The notes under the pieces are model-generated. The model did not search any database. It was given only the letters and a program-made list of their open reading frames with translations, and was not told the origin of the DNA. Positions 36,382-45,148 of a stretch of DNA of 64,000 nt are shown here, in pieces. Origin of the DNA: Aliidiomarina minuta. Lineage in GTDB: Bacteria; Pseudomonadota; Gammaproteobacteria; Enterobacterales; Alteromonadaceae. The DNA is taken from positions 1,240,001-1,304,000 of the forward strand of contig NZ_PIPL01000001.1 of assembly GCF_003987145.1 (NCBI RefSeq), in the 5' to 3' direction. Position numbers and translations under genes: made by a program. Positions within the stretch are counted from its first letter, which is position 1. Every line of letters begins with the position of its first letter.

Positions 36382-36690
36382 ATGATATCACTAACCACCT
36401 CATCAAAAGCCCAAAAGAAGCTTGCTGCCAATGCGCGGGCCCGGCGTTTGCAGCTGGAGCTTACCCAGGAAGGTCTTGCCCGGCGCTCCGGTGTGCCTGT
36501 GGCAACCTTGCGTAAGTTTGAACAGCAGGGGGCGATATCGCTGGAGTCTTTTCTGAAACTTTATATGGTACTGGGCGGGTTAGAGGATATCGTTAAGGCG
36601 AGCGAACCTAAGGCAACGGCTTTTACATCGATTGATGACGTATTGGATGCTGACAACACAGCCAAGCGCCAGCGAGGCAAGCTTAAATGA
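36382..36690 (+). CDS. hipB: HipB-like antitoxin / XRE regulator
   Basis: 102 residues from the ATG at 36382 (an earlier start at 36355 adds nine residues). Helix-turn-helix at about 12-65: ARARRLQLELTQEGLARRSGVPVATLRKFEQQGAISLESF. The gene overlaps hipA as ATGA, the usual arrangement of HipBA toxin-antitoxin pairs, in which HipB binds HipA and represses the operon. The C-terminal tail (about 75-102) is charged and probably flexible. Confidence 0.88.
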   Translation: MISLTTSSKAQKKLAANARARRLQLELTQEGLARRSGVPVATLRKFEQQGAISLESFLKLYMVLGGLEDIVKASEPKATAFTSIDDVLDADNTAKRQRGKLK

Positions 36691-37916
36691 GTGTTATAAA
36701 AACGGTTAAAGAAATCAAAGTAGGCCTTAACTTCGGCGCGGGCGCTGCCCCTGTGGGTCGCCTTGCTGTGCGAGGGCGTGATATCTACTTTGAGTATGAT
36801 CGTGACTTTATTAACCAGGGCCTTGAAATATCTCCTTTGCACCTCCCTCTCGCCCCGGGTTTACAGACCTTTGAGCCAGGCTTGTTTGACGGCCTGCCCG
36901 GTGTGTTTAACGACAGCCTTCCTGACGGCTGGGGCAGGTTGCTGTTTGACCGTTTTGCACGCAATCAGCAGCTGTTGCCTGCGGATATTACACCACTGGA
37001 CAGGCTGGCCTACGTCGGATTGAACGGCTTAGGTGCTTTAGTTTATGAACCTGACTTCAGCTTCGATGAAACCAGTCAGGCGATCAGCCTGGATAGATTG
37101 GCAGAACAGGCACAGCAGGTTCTGCAGGGCGAAGCGAACGACGTGTTAGCTGAGCTGATGGCGCTGAATGGTTCGTCGGCGGGAGCACGGCCTAAGGCCC
37201 TTATTGGGCTGAATACGGCAAGTCACCACATTATCCACGGACTTGATGATCTGCCTCAGGGCTACACGCCCTGGATGGTTAAGTTTGCCAATACCCAGGA
37301 TGGTGCGGATGCGGGTGCCATAGAGTATATCTACGCGATGATGGCGAAAGACGCGGGCATTGATATACCGGCTGTGCGGTTATTTCCGGCGCGGCATGGG
37401 GCGGGTTATTTTGCCATTCAACGCTTTGACCGTGATGGCTTAACCCGTTACCACATGCATACGGCCTGTGGTCTGCTGCATTCGGATTTCAGAACCCCAG
37501 CTCTGGATTACGAGGATCTTATCGCCTTAACGAGTGCTCTCACCCGGGATGTGCGCGAGGTGGAGAAGATGTTCCGGTTGGCGGTTTTTAATGTGCTGGC
37601 ACACAATCGCGATGACCACTCAAAGAACTTTACCTTTTTAATGGACAAAAGCGGCCAGTGGCGGCTGTCCCCTGCTTATGATCTGACCTTTTCTTCCGGC
37701 CCGGGTAGTGAACAAAGCACAACGGTAATGGGCGAAGGCCGCAACCCGGGTATACCGCACCTACTCGAACTGGCCAACGAGGCCACTATCAAAAAAGAGC
37801 GTGCGCAGGAAATTATTCAACGCACTCAGGCCAGCCTCGCACGCTGGCCCGAGCTGGCAAAAACCTACGGCGTGAGTCACGCGAATATAAAGCTGATAGA
37901 GTCCAGGCTGGGTTAA
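36687..37916 (+). CDS. hipA: HipA-like serine/threonine kinase toxin
   Basis: 409 residues. N-subdomain 1 (about 10-110) with LPGVFNDSLPDGWGRLL, then the kinase: glycine-rich SSAGARPK (163-170), catalytic loop HNRDDHSKNF (306-315) and the metal-binding SPAYDLTFS (328-336). All catalytic residues are present, so it should be an active kinase; E. coli HipA phosphorylates glutamyl-tRNA synthetase. The third domain is the usual helical C-terminus. It converges with the Fic gene 88 nt downstream. Confidence 0.92.
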   Translation: MSVIKTVKEIKVGLNFGAGAAPVGRLAVRGRDIYFEYDRDFINQGLEISPLHLPLAPGLQTFEPGLFDGLPGVFNDSLPDGWGRLLFDRFARNQQLLPADITPLDRLAYVGLNGLGALVYEPDFSFDETSQAISLDRLAEQAQQVLQGEANDVLAELMALNGSSAGARPKALIGLNTASHHIIHGLDDLPQGYTPWMVKFANTQDGADAGAIEYIYAMMAKDAGIDIPAVRLFPARHGAGYFAIQRFDRDGLTRYHMHTACGLLHSDFRTPALDYEDLIALTSALTRDVREVEKMFRLAVFNVLAHNRDDHSKNFTFLMDKSGQWRLSPAYDLTFSSGPGSEQSTTVMGEGRNPGIPHLLELANEATIKKERAQEIIQRTQASLARWPELAKTYGVSHANIKLIESRLG

Positions 37917-38004
37917 GCTTGCTTAACTTCGGCCGGAGGAGCCTCAGTCTCCTGTTGATCATCTCGACGACCAGAAATAGACATAGCCCGGTTTCGTTCT
38001 TCAA

Positions 38005-39492
38005 TCACCCGGCCGGCAACCTGTGTTTAAACTGCGCCAGTTGCCGGTTAAATGCCGGTACGCCCTGGTCGGGCTGTTTATGGGCTTGATGCGCTTCAAG
38101 TGTGGCTCTTGCCTCGGCATAATCATGCCATGGGATCGCTGCTGTATAGGCTTGCAAATCAGCAAATACCTTGGCCATGGTCCTGAACTTTCCACTTCGG
38201 GTGGCCTGGCGTAAGCCATTCAGATAGCTTTCCCGATGCACCGTAGGGACTATCAACTTATGCTGCTCAACCGCGACCAGTTCAGCGTTCATCATTATCC
38301 GCGCCAGACGACCATTACCGTCGTCAAAAGGATGACACTCAGTGACCAGAAACTGCATAAAGATAGCCCGGGGCAAACCTTCTGGAATGGCCTGATATAA
38401 ATGAAAGCCCTGACTTAGGGTGCCTTCAAGCAGCGCTGGTTGCACAAAAGTGGTATCGCCCGCCTTGTTGGTTTGTGCTTTTAGCACCCCCGGCCGTTTG
38501 TCTTTGCGCTGATGCATAATCAGCTGATGGCGGTTTATTAACAAGTCCATCAATTCATCAGCGGAACCTGGGATCACGCTCATCTCGCTATAATCATGAA
38601 CTACATCATACACCGCTAATACGTCGTGGCTGTCTTCATGACGGCTACCGATAATCGCTTTTTCAAATACAATATGCTCAGCTTCATCAATTTCGAACTC
38701 AGTACCTTCGATGTAATTTGAAAAGTAACTTTCGTAAAAGGCAAGATGACGCCAGCTGGACGTCATGAACTCATAAGAGGAAGGCGAAAACTGGCAGGTT
38801 AGCAAGTAGTCTTTGAGTGCGATAAAGCGCTCTAGTCGGTGTTTGTCATAGGGTTCTTTTCTGGCGCTCGCCAATGCTTTAGCGGTGGCCAGGTTAGCCG
38901 TCGGCTGCGTTGTCAAAATAGCGCCGATAAGTTTATTCAGAATATTAAACTCACGCTGCATGGAAAGTGCCTCTGCGGCAGTTCTTGCCTGATCGCGAAT
39001 GACATTAAGCTCACCCTCGCCGTACCTTTCCTGAATACGACACAGCTCCTCTTCCACCCAGCTTTTACCGAGTGCTTTAGGCAAAGCCGCTTTTTGCTGG
39101 GCAATGCTCAGGTTTTCCATCAAATAACGGGCGGGTGCGCTGCGTTTCAGGTGCGGTACAAACTGTTCGGTCAGTAGCTCTACGTTGCCCGGTATAATTT
39201 CGATGCTCAGTGCATCTGCAATGCGTATTTTCTTACGAACTTTGACCTTTGCAGTAATGTAAACAACCTGATTAACCGGTCTGAGCTCAACTGCGGTAAC
39301 GTGCGAAGCTATGCCATTGGGTTGCAGGTACTGCGCAATTGCATGCCATTGCTGCTGCACAACCTGCGGCACCTGCTCCCAACTGGCATCTGTGTATATA
39401 CCGCGGCGCAGCCTTTTTAGCTTACCGTCCGCTACCGCTTTCGAATAAACCTTAGCTTGATTGCTGTCTTTAGGGAAAAATAAGCTCGCCAT
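38005..39492 (-). CDS. Fic-family AMP-transferase with AbiEi-like N-terminal domain
   Basis: 495 residues. Residues 1-125 (SKAVADGKLKRLRRGIYTD, then a beta-rich IASHVTAVELRP) resemble AbiEi-type antitoxin/winged-helix proteins. The C-terminal part is a Fic domain with the full catalytic motif HPFDDGNGRLAR (387-398). The inhibitory helix SNYIEG (258-263) precedes it in the same chain, as in class II Fic proteins, so activity is auto-inhibited. The DNA-binding-like N-terminus and the repeats at 39515-39622 suggest autoregulation. It converges on hipA, making a toxin-rich island. Confidence 0.85.
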   Translation of the reverse strand: MASLFFPKDSNQAKVYSKAVADGKLKRLRRGIYTDASWEQVPQVVQQQWHAIAQYLQPNGIASHVTAVELRPVNQVVYITAKVKVRKKIRIADALSIEIIPGNVELLTEQFVPHLKRSAPARYLMENLSIAQQKAALPKALGKSWVEEELCRIQERYGEGELNVIRDQARTAAEALSMQREFNILNKLIGAILTTQPTANLATAKALASARKEPYDKHRLERFIALKDYLLTCQFSPSSYEFMTSSWRHLAFYESYFSNYIEGTEFEIDEAEHIVFEKAIIGSRHEDSHDVLAVYDVVHDYSEMSVIPGSADELMDLLINRHQLIMHQRKDKRPGVLKAQTNKAGDTTFVQPALLEGTLSQGFHLYQAIPEGLPRAIFMQFLVTECHPFDDGNGRLARIMMNAELVAVEQHKLIVPTVHRESYLNGLRQATRSGKFRTMAKVFADLQAYTAAIPWHDYAEARATLEAHQAHKQPDQGVPAFNRQLAQFKHRLPAG

Positions 39493-39514
39493 GGTATTGC
39501 CTGCTATTGCAATG

Positions 39515-39622
39515 AATTACTGGATATAGAAAACATTAACACACGAACTTCTAGATACAAATAGATTAGATACGAACTATTAGATATAGAAAAAAGGATT
39601 TATATGAACTATCGGATATAAA
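39515..39622. repeat. four imperfect direct repeats upstream of the Fic gene
   Basis: Copies start near 39515, 39545, 39574 and 39606: a consensus GAACTATTAGATATAGAAA with the core GATA, spaced 29-32 nt, about three helical turns. They begin 23 nt before the Fic start and fill the gap to rmlD. The first copy reads AATTACTGGATATAGAAAA. Likely an operator array for the AbiEi-like domain. Confidence 0.65.
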
Positions 39623-39623
39623 T

Positions 39624-40505
39624 TCAGCTTTCTGTATTTCTCGCTTGCGCGGGTACCTGTATTAACGTCGCTAGCTGGCTTTGCCAGCTGGGCAGGCAGA
39701 CACAAAAACTATCTTCTAGCTTGCTGACTTGCAAACGATTGTTGACGGGGTGGCTGACGGGGCTTTTGCGCTCGCCACTGGGTATGACTTTGACGCTTTG
39801 ATGAGCTTTGCGCAAACGAAATATTTCGCGGGCAAAATCACATTGGCTGGCTTCGCCCTGAGTGGATATATGGTAAATACCCGGTTTCACTTTAAGCACA
39901 CGCCGGTGCATGCGGCTTAACCCGGTGCTAATGATGTCGGCGACTAATCGTGCGGGTGTGGGTGCGCCCACTTGAGTTGAGCATACTCGCACTGACTTGT
40001 GATCTTTGGCTGACTTTAACAGGTCGGTTAAAATATTACGGCCTTCGTGACTATATACCCAACCGGTTCTGAAAATGAAGAAGTCATTGCAGTAGCTTTG
40101 AATTGCCAGGTCGCCGGCCAATTTTGTATTGCCATAAAAAGTGGTTGGCCCGGGTTCGCTGTCTTCAGAGAAAGGTTTATCGCCCTGCCCGGAATACACA
40201 TAGTTGCTGGAAAAATGGACCAGCCGGCTTTCCATTTCGTGACAAAGCTGGGCCAGGCGTTCGGGTAAGCGGGCATTGAGTTGTTCGGCGAGTTCCTTTT
40301 CGGTTTCGGCTTTTTCGACGTTGGTATAACCGGCAGCGTTGACGATAAGATTGGGTTTTTCTTCGCGTACTCGTGCGCTCAGCTTGTCCAGCTGAGTAAA
40401 GTCACAGTCACTGCGTGTCATGCTGACCACGTCCCCCAGCGGCTGTAGGCTGCGTTGCAGCTCACTGCCTATTTGGCCATTTGCACCTAACAGTAATATT
40501 TTCAT
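39624..40505 (-). CDS. rmlD: dTDP-4-dehydrorhamnose reductase-like (RmlD family)
   Basis: 293 residues. GANGQIG (7-13) binds NAD(P)H; FSSNYVYSG (98-106) is the RmlD version of the S/T motif (usually STDYVFDG), and Tyr124/Lys128 in YGNTKLAGD form the SDR pair. FIFRTGWVYS fits RmlD. It is isolated 16.5 kb from rmlA/rmlB, between the Fic gene and REP array A, and there is no rmlC. It may act on another dTDP-keto sugar or belong to a housekeeping rhamnose pathway elsewhere. Confidence 0.88.
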   Translation of the reverse strand: MKILLLGANGQIGSELQRSLQPLGDVVSMTRSDCDFTQLDKLSARVREEKPNLIVNAAGYTNVEKAETEKELAEQLNARLPERLAQLCHEMESRLVHFSSNYVYSGQGDKPFSEDSEPGPTTFYGNTKLAGDLAIQSYCNDFFIFRTGWVYSHEGRNILTDLLKSAKDHKSVRVCSTQVGAPTPARLVADIISTGLSRMHRRVLKVKPGIYHISTQGEASQCDFAREIFRLRKAHQSVKVIPSGERKSPVSHPVNNRLQVSKLEDSFCVCLPSWQSQLATLIQVPAQARNTES

Positions 40506-40565
40506 GTTGCGTGCGATTCCATCCGTTATGTTGCTGATCGTGTTTCGTGCGTTTTGTGTTTGCGT

Positions 40566-41120
40566 TTTACGGCAGGCCGAGCCTGCCCTACCATGGATTT
40601 TTCCGTTCTTTCGTAGGGCAGGCTGTGCCTGCCGTGGAAACTATCCGTTATCCCCCAACCTGGCTACGGCAGGCCGAGCCTGCCCTACCGGTGTTTTTCC
40701 GTTCTTTCGTAGGGCAGGCTGTGCCTGCCGTGGAAACTATCCGCTATTCCCTGACCTGGCTACGGCAGGCCGAGCCTGCCCTACCGAGGTTTTTTCGGAG
40801 TTTCGTAGGGCAGGCTGTGCCTGCCGTGGAAATTATCCGCTATTCCCTAACCCGGCTACGGCAGGCCGAGCCTGCCCTACCATGGCTGTGCCTGCCGTGG
40901 AAACTATCCGCTATCCCCCAACCTGGCTACGGCAGGCCGAGCCTGCCCTACCGGGGTTTTTCCGTTCTTTCGTAGGGCAGGCTGTGCCTGCCGTGGAAAT
41001 TATCCGTTATTCCCTAACCTTGCTACGGCAGGCCGAGCCTGCCCTACCATGGCTGTGCCTGCCGTGGAAATTATCCGTTATTCCCTAACCTGGCTACGGC
41101 AGGCCGAGCCTGCCCTACCG
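40566..41120. repeat. REP array A between rfaH and rmlD
   Basis: Seven forward palindromes GGCAGGCcgaGCCTGCCCTACC and six reverse ones GTAGGGCAGGCtgtGCCTGCCG alternate with about 95-nt pairing period. The GTAG tetranucleotide before the palindrome is typical of REPs moved by RAYT proteins. Two reverse units (about 40882 and 41053) have lost their first half, fusing directly to the preceding forward unit as CCATGGCTGTGCC. Array A fills the whole space between the two minus-strand genes, with no other feature visible. Confidence 0.9.
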
Positions 41121-41147
41121 GGATCTTTCCGCCGCTGGGAAAATGCC

Positions 41148-41639
41148 CTACGGTTTTAGCTGGCTTTCGTTGATTTCCAGCTGTTGTTGTTTGCCCATCA
41201 TTTCGAGCAGAATAAGACACCGATCTTCGCTTTTGCGTAACTGGTAAACGGCTGGCAAACCAGCGAAGGGACCTTCTGTAATTTCGACAGGTTTGCCGGG
41301 CTTAAACATGCTTTCAACAACTTGCTCCTGCCCGGTATCTTCCAGGCTTTGCAAATGTTGAATGACCTTATCAGGTACTTTAGTCGGCTTACCGCCAAAA
41401 CGCACGAAACCATTTACACCGCGGGTGCTGCGCAAAGCATTAAAGTTAGCCTGTTCAGGGTCTAGCTGTATAAAAAGATAATTCGGAAACAGCGGTTCGG
41501 CAACTATTTTACGTTTACCGGCAACACGTTTTTCAACGTTCAAGGTGGGATAACAGGTGAGATAACCCTGGTTTTCGATATTGAGTTTCGCCCGGGCTTC
41601 CTGCCGCGGTTTGCAATGTAATAAATACCAGGCTGACAT
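41148..41639 (-). CDS. rfaH: transcription antitermination factor RfaH
   Basis: 163 residues from the ATG at 41639 (AAGGA ten nt upstream; a TTG at 41648 is less likely). AWYLLHCKPRQEARA (3-17) opens the NusG N-terminal domain, EPLFPNYLFIQLDPE follows and TRGVNGFVRFGGKP is the RfaH/NusG RNA-polymerase-binding face. The C-terminal part (GKPVEITEGPFAGLPAVYQL) is the KOW domain. RfaH loads at ops sites and prevents Rho termination in long surface-polysaccharide operons; the matching ops is at 27208. Confidence 0.95.
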   Translation of the reverse strand: MSAWYLLHCKPRQEARAKLNIENQGYLTCYPTLNVEKRVAGKRKIVAEPLFPNYLFIQLDPEQANFNALRSTRGVNGFVRFGGKPTKVPDKVIQHLQSLEDTGQEQVVESMFKPGKPVEITEGPFAGLPAVYQLRKSEDRCLILLEMMGKQQQLEINESQLKP

Positions 41640-41757
41640 ACGGGACAAATCCTTATCTCGAACAGGTACCTATTCTAGCGCGTTCACGGTCGCCACTTCA
41701 ATTGGTGGTTTGCGGTTTAACACTCAGGCATAAAGTTCAGTTTAAGAATTCACGCAT

Positions 41758-41786
41758 AAAAAAGGCCAGGTTATAGGAACCTGGCC
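41758..41786 (-). terminator. intrinsic terminator of the porin/PstS-like transcript
   Basis: On the minus strand GGCCAGGTT-CCTAT-AACCTGGCC is followed by T6, a strong rho-independent terminator 20 nt after the PstS-like stop codon. Confidence 0.85.
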
Positions 41787-41805
41787 TGGCATGCTCATCG
41801 GTTAT

Positions 41806-42210
41806 TTAAAACTCGATAATAATATTCAAATCACCGGCTTTGCTGGCGTCTGAGATGTAACCTATGGTGCCCGGGTTACTGCGTACAAATTCCAGTACGG
41901 CTTCGTCAGACTCTACTTCGCGTAATGCTGAAGCACGACCAGTAAAAATCAAACGCGACCAGTGCGCACGTAACTGCTCAGCAGAACGGCCCAGTACTTC
42001 GCTTTCAAAGTTCTGGCGCACAGCAGAGTCTTCCATCTGGTTGACGGCGATTAAATCACGCGACTGACCCAGGTAGATACGGTTAACTACAGCTTCGTCG
42101 ATCTGTGTCTGGCTGACTACAACACCACCCGTTGCTGAAGCAGCGCCAGCAGCGAATAATAAAGTCAGGCTAGCCGCAACCACGGCAATTGAAGATAAAA
42201 TCTTTTTCAT
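41806..42210 (-). CDS. small periplasmic phosphate-binding-protein-like (PstS-like, single lobe)
   Basis: 134 residues with a signal peptide (about 1-27, cut near ASA-TG). The rest matches one lobe of the PBP-like fold: VVSQTQIDEAVVNRIYLGQSRD and NPGTIGYISDAS are the regions seen in phosphate ABC substrate-binding proteins. It is only about half the length of PstS, so it cannot close on its ligand in the usual way and may work as a partner or sensor. It is 9 nt after the porin gene, so the two are one operon, with the MCP upstream. Confidence 0.8.
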   Translation of the reverse strand: MKKILSSIAVVAASLTLLFAAGAASATGGVVVSQTQIDEAVVNRIYLGQSRDLIAVNQMEDSAVRQNFESEVLGRSAEQLRAHWSRLIFTGRASALREVESDEAVLEFVRSNPGTIGYISDASKAGDLNIIIEF

Positions 42211-42219
42211 AACTATTCC

Positions 42220-43368
42220 TTAAAATACCGTTTGCAGAGCAAAAGAAATCAGGTTTGATGTCTGGTCGGTGTTTTTGTCGTCAGCATGAGTAAAATCAGC
42301 TTTCAACGAGATACCACGAGCAAAGTCATAACGCAGGCCTACTGAGGTGTAGTCAATACGGCTTGCCTGGCTTTGAGCGAGCCCTTCTACCCCGGCGACG
42401 AAAGGTGCAAAAGCAGCGTCATCTGGAATGGTAGAAGCAGCATTTGATGCTTTGTCGTCTGTTTGCGCGAAAGTTGCATGCAGGGTATAAGCACCAAAAC
42501 GCTTACCGGCTGTGAAATAGCTTGAACGGTCGGTACCGAAGATGCTGTTTTTGTTTTCCAACTCAGTGTATTCGAAACCAGCAAACCAGTTCATGTTGTC
42601 ATAGATAGCGCCGACGCTGGCAAAAGTACCAGTGTCACCCAGGAAGTTCATAGCTTCGGCAGTGTCGTTTAAACCGGCTTCGTTCAGGCTGTTAATAAGG
42701 CCCAGGTAAGCTGGATCTGTCATAAACACATTGGCGTCGTTAGTGTGAAAATAACCCGCGCGTAAGGTCCAGGAGTTAAGCATTGCTGTGACACTGGCAC
42801 CGATTAGGTTATTCACTTCGCCTTGAATTTCGCGGTCAGTGGTAGGTGCATAAACCGTATCGTCTACGTTACCCGCCATGAACTGAGTGGTAATTACAGC
42901 GTTGCCAACAAAAGCATTGTGCTGCAGGCTAGCGCCTGTGTAGTTGTCAAAAGGTGCACGGTACACGCTTTCTGGCGTGCGCAGCCAGTGATAGCTATAG
43001 GCTACGTCCAGTGAGTCTGAATACAGGTAAAATGGCAGGCGTAATTTACCGGCGTTCAGTGTCAGACTGTCAGTCAGGCGGAAGTTGATGTACGCCCACT
43101 CAACGGCCAGGTTAAAGTCATCATCGCCACGCGCCATAAGCTGCGTAGTTACGCTGATGCGATCAGAAAGGGTTGCGGTGCCCTGTAAAGCGAAAAGTGT
43201 GTCTGGCTGAAAAGAGACATTGTTGTCATAGCCGAACAATTGTTCGTCACTTCCTGTGGTCACACCGCCGCCGACGCTGGCAAAGCCACTCCAGTCGATG
43301 TTTGCAGATGCTGGCATGCTCAGTGCGGCCAGTACCGCTGCGGCTGTGATTGTCTTGATTGTTTTCAT
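42220..43368 (-). CDS. outer-membrane porin-like beta-barrel
   Basis: 382 residues from the ATG at 43368, preceded by AGAAGGA. Signal peptide (about 1-22, MPASA-N cut). Alternating aromatic-rich strands (SVTTQLMARGDDDFNLAVEWAYINFRL, LTLNAGKLRLPFYLYSDSLDVAYSYHW) and a C-terminal LQTVF with terminal Phe are the signs of a 16-strand porin. Substrate is not known, but coupling with a phosphate-binding-like protein suggests an anion. It is 67 nt downstream of the MCP. Confidence 0.82.
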   Translation of the reverse strand: MKTIKTITAAAVLAALSMPASANIDWSGFASVGGGVTTGSDEQLFGYDNNVSFQPDTLFALQGTATLSDRISVTTQLMARGDDDFNLAVEWAYINFRLTDSLTLNAGKLRLPFYLYSDSLDVAYSYHWLRTPESVYRAPFDNYTGASLQHNAFVGNAVITTQFMAGNVDDTVYAPTTDREIQGEVNNLIGASVTAMLNSWTLRAGYFHTNDANVFMTDPAYLGLINSLNEAGLNDTAEAMNFLGDTGTFASVGAIYDNMNWFAGFEYTELENKNSIFGTDRSSYFTAGKRFGAYTLHATFAQTDDKASNAASTIPDDAAFAPFVAGVEGLAQSQASRIDYTSVGLRYDFARGISLKADFTHADDKNTDQTSNLISFALQTVF

Positions 43369-43435
43369 AATGGTCCTTCTTTCCATCGTGTTGCTAACTA
43401 AAAAGGCGTTATGCGCCTTGAGATTAAAGTTACGT

Positions 43436-45049
43436 TTAAAGATTAAATTTATCGGTTGCCTGACTTAAGCTTTTAGCAAAGTCGGTCAGCTGAACACTGT
43501 CCCCTTCCAGCTGACGTATGGTGTCTTTCATGTCATTTAACGAGTCGTGCATAGTGGACGCCTGTTCAGCTGAGCGTGCGGCCACCTGTGTTTGTTCTTC
43601 AGTGGCGGTGGCGATTTGGCCTGCCCGCGCGTTGATATCGGCAATCATTTCGCTGATAGCGGAGAGCACGCCGCCGGCGGCTTCTGCCTGTTGTACGTTT
43701 TGCTCAGAACGCTGGGCCGCTGCCTGCATAGAACCGACGGATTCACCGGCACCGTTGGTTAAACGGTCCAGTACTTCGCGAATTTCGGCGGTGGCTTTAG
43801 CGGTACGCGAAGCTAAAGAGCGCACTTCGTCAGCAACGACCGCAAAACCACGCCCCTGCTCACCGGCGCGGGCAGCTTCAATTGCCGCGTTCAGGGCTAA
43901 CAGGTTGGTTTGCTCAGCAATACCGGTGATTACGTTCAATACGCCGGAAACATTGGTGGCATCTTCAGCTAATCGCTCAACCACGGCAGAGGCTTTCTGG
44001 ATATCTTGTTGCAATTCGTTGGAGGTGTTCAACGAGTTTTGAATTGCCTGGTTACCCTGCTCCAGCTCACTTTCTGCTGAACGGGTGGCATCGGCAGTGG
44101 CTGAGGCGCTTTCGGAGATTTCGCGCACACTGTCCTGGAGCTCATCCATGGAGTTTTTCAGTTCATAGGCCTGGGCGGCTTCGCTGTCGCTGCGGCTCAT
44201 GACATGGGCGCTGCGCTGATTAATAAGTAACGCGGACTCGCTCAACGGGGTGGCTACATTGACCACGTCCTGTAGGGAGCTACGTAGCAACACCATGAAA
44301 CGGTTAAAATTGCCGGCAACCTCGCCTAACACGTCATTGCTGGAGATCTCGATTTGATGATTCAAATCACCACGGCCGTCTGCCAGTTCTTTTAATGAAC
44401 GCGCGACTGAGTTGGCTGATTTGACGATATAGCTGATGACAATGACGGCTACTGTGATGAGCGCGGCTAATGCCAGCAGACCAACCACCATCATCATGAC
44501 GATAGTTTGCTGCGAGCGGTCGACTGATTCAGAAGTAAGACTACGGAACTGGTCATCAACCTGCTGGCTCATTTGCCGCAGGGATGCGGTCAGTTGCTCA
44601 TACAGCTGCGTTTTCTCCTGCGCCTGAGCGCCGATGCGGCTGAAGTCTGCATTCGCTGACATGATTTCGGTAACTATGGTTTGGTTCAGGCGCTGATAAC
44701 GCTCCAGGTTACGGGTGATATCCTGCACTTCACGCTGATACTGGGAGTCGGTTTGCGCGACCTGACGCAGGTTCTGGCGCAGGTGATCGTAAGCCTGAGT
44801 GGCCTGCTCGGTTAAGCTTTCATCACCGGTTGACACGGCCTGGGTGTAGAGCTCTTCAATGCGCTGAATTTGAACGACATTTTCACCGGACAAATTGGCT
44901 AAGGGGAAAACCTGCTGCTGCAAGCGCTCCAGGCTCTGGTTATTCTGATTTAACATCACAGCGGTGATAGCTATCATCAGCACGTAAGCCAAAGCGGCAA
45001 TAACCACTATAAAATAAATTTTCGCGCCTAAACTTAATCGATTCAACAT
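43436..45049 (-). CDS. methyl-accepting chemotaxis protein
   Basis: 537 residues. Two membrane helices (about 9-31 and 185-207) bound a periplasmic four-helix sensor of about 150 residues; then HAMP (about 208-260) and the signalling tip ITGIAEQTNLLALNAAIEAARAGEQGRGFAVVADEVR, of which the EQTNLLALNAAIEAARAGE portion is near-invariant. The start is the ATG at 45049; an extension to 45079 lacks support. It is the first gene of a probable three-gene group (MCP, porin, PstS-like), suggesting chemotaxis toward a solute taken up through the porin. Confidence 0.92.
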   Translation of the reverse strand: MLNRLSLGAKIYFIVVIAALAYVLMIAITAVMLNQNNQSLERLQQQVFPLANLSGENVVQIQRIEELYTQAVSTGDESLTEQATQAYDHLRQNLRQVAQTDSQYQREVQDITRNLERYQRLNQTIVTEIMSANADFSRIGAQAQEKTQLYEQLTASLRQMSQQVDDQFRSLTSESVDRSQQTIVMMMVVGLLALAALITVAVIVISYIVKSANSVARSLKELADGRGDLNHQIEISSNDVLGEVAGNFNRFMVLLRSSLQDVVNVATPLSESALLINQRSAHVMSRSDSEAAQAYELKNSMDELQDSVREISESASATADATRSAESELEQGNQAIQNSLNTSNELQQDIQKASAVVERLAEDATNVSGVLNVITGIAEQTNLLALNAAIEAARAGEQGRGFAVVADEVRSLASRTAKATAEIREVLDRLTNGAGESVGSMQAAAQRSEQNVQQAEAAGGVLSAISEMIADINARAGQIATATEEQTQVAARSAEQASTMHDSLNDMKDTIRQLEGDSVQLTDFAKSLSQATDKFNL

Positions 45050-45148
45050 GCCATAACCCGCTGTGTAAAAAAGAAGCAAATACTTCAGTTACGCGGAGTC
45101 TACAGGCAATAGGTCAAGCAATTATATAGCACATATAGCGAGGCTTTT

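Noticed and set aside
40420..41088. 222- and 142-residue frames in array A
   Set aside because: Same artefact: repeated palindromes read through in two frames, overlapping the real rmlD start.
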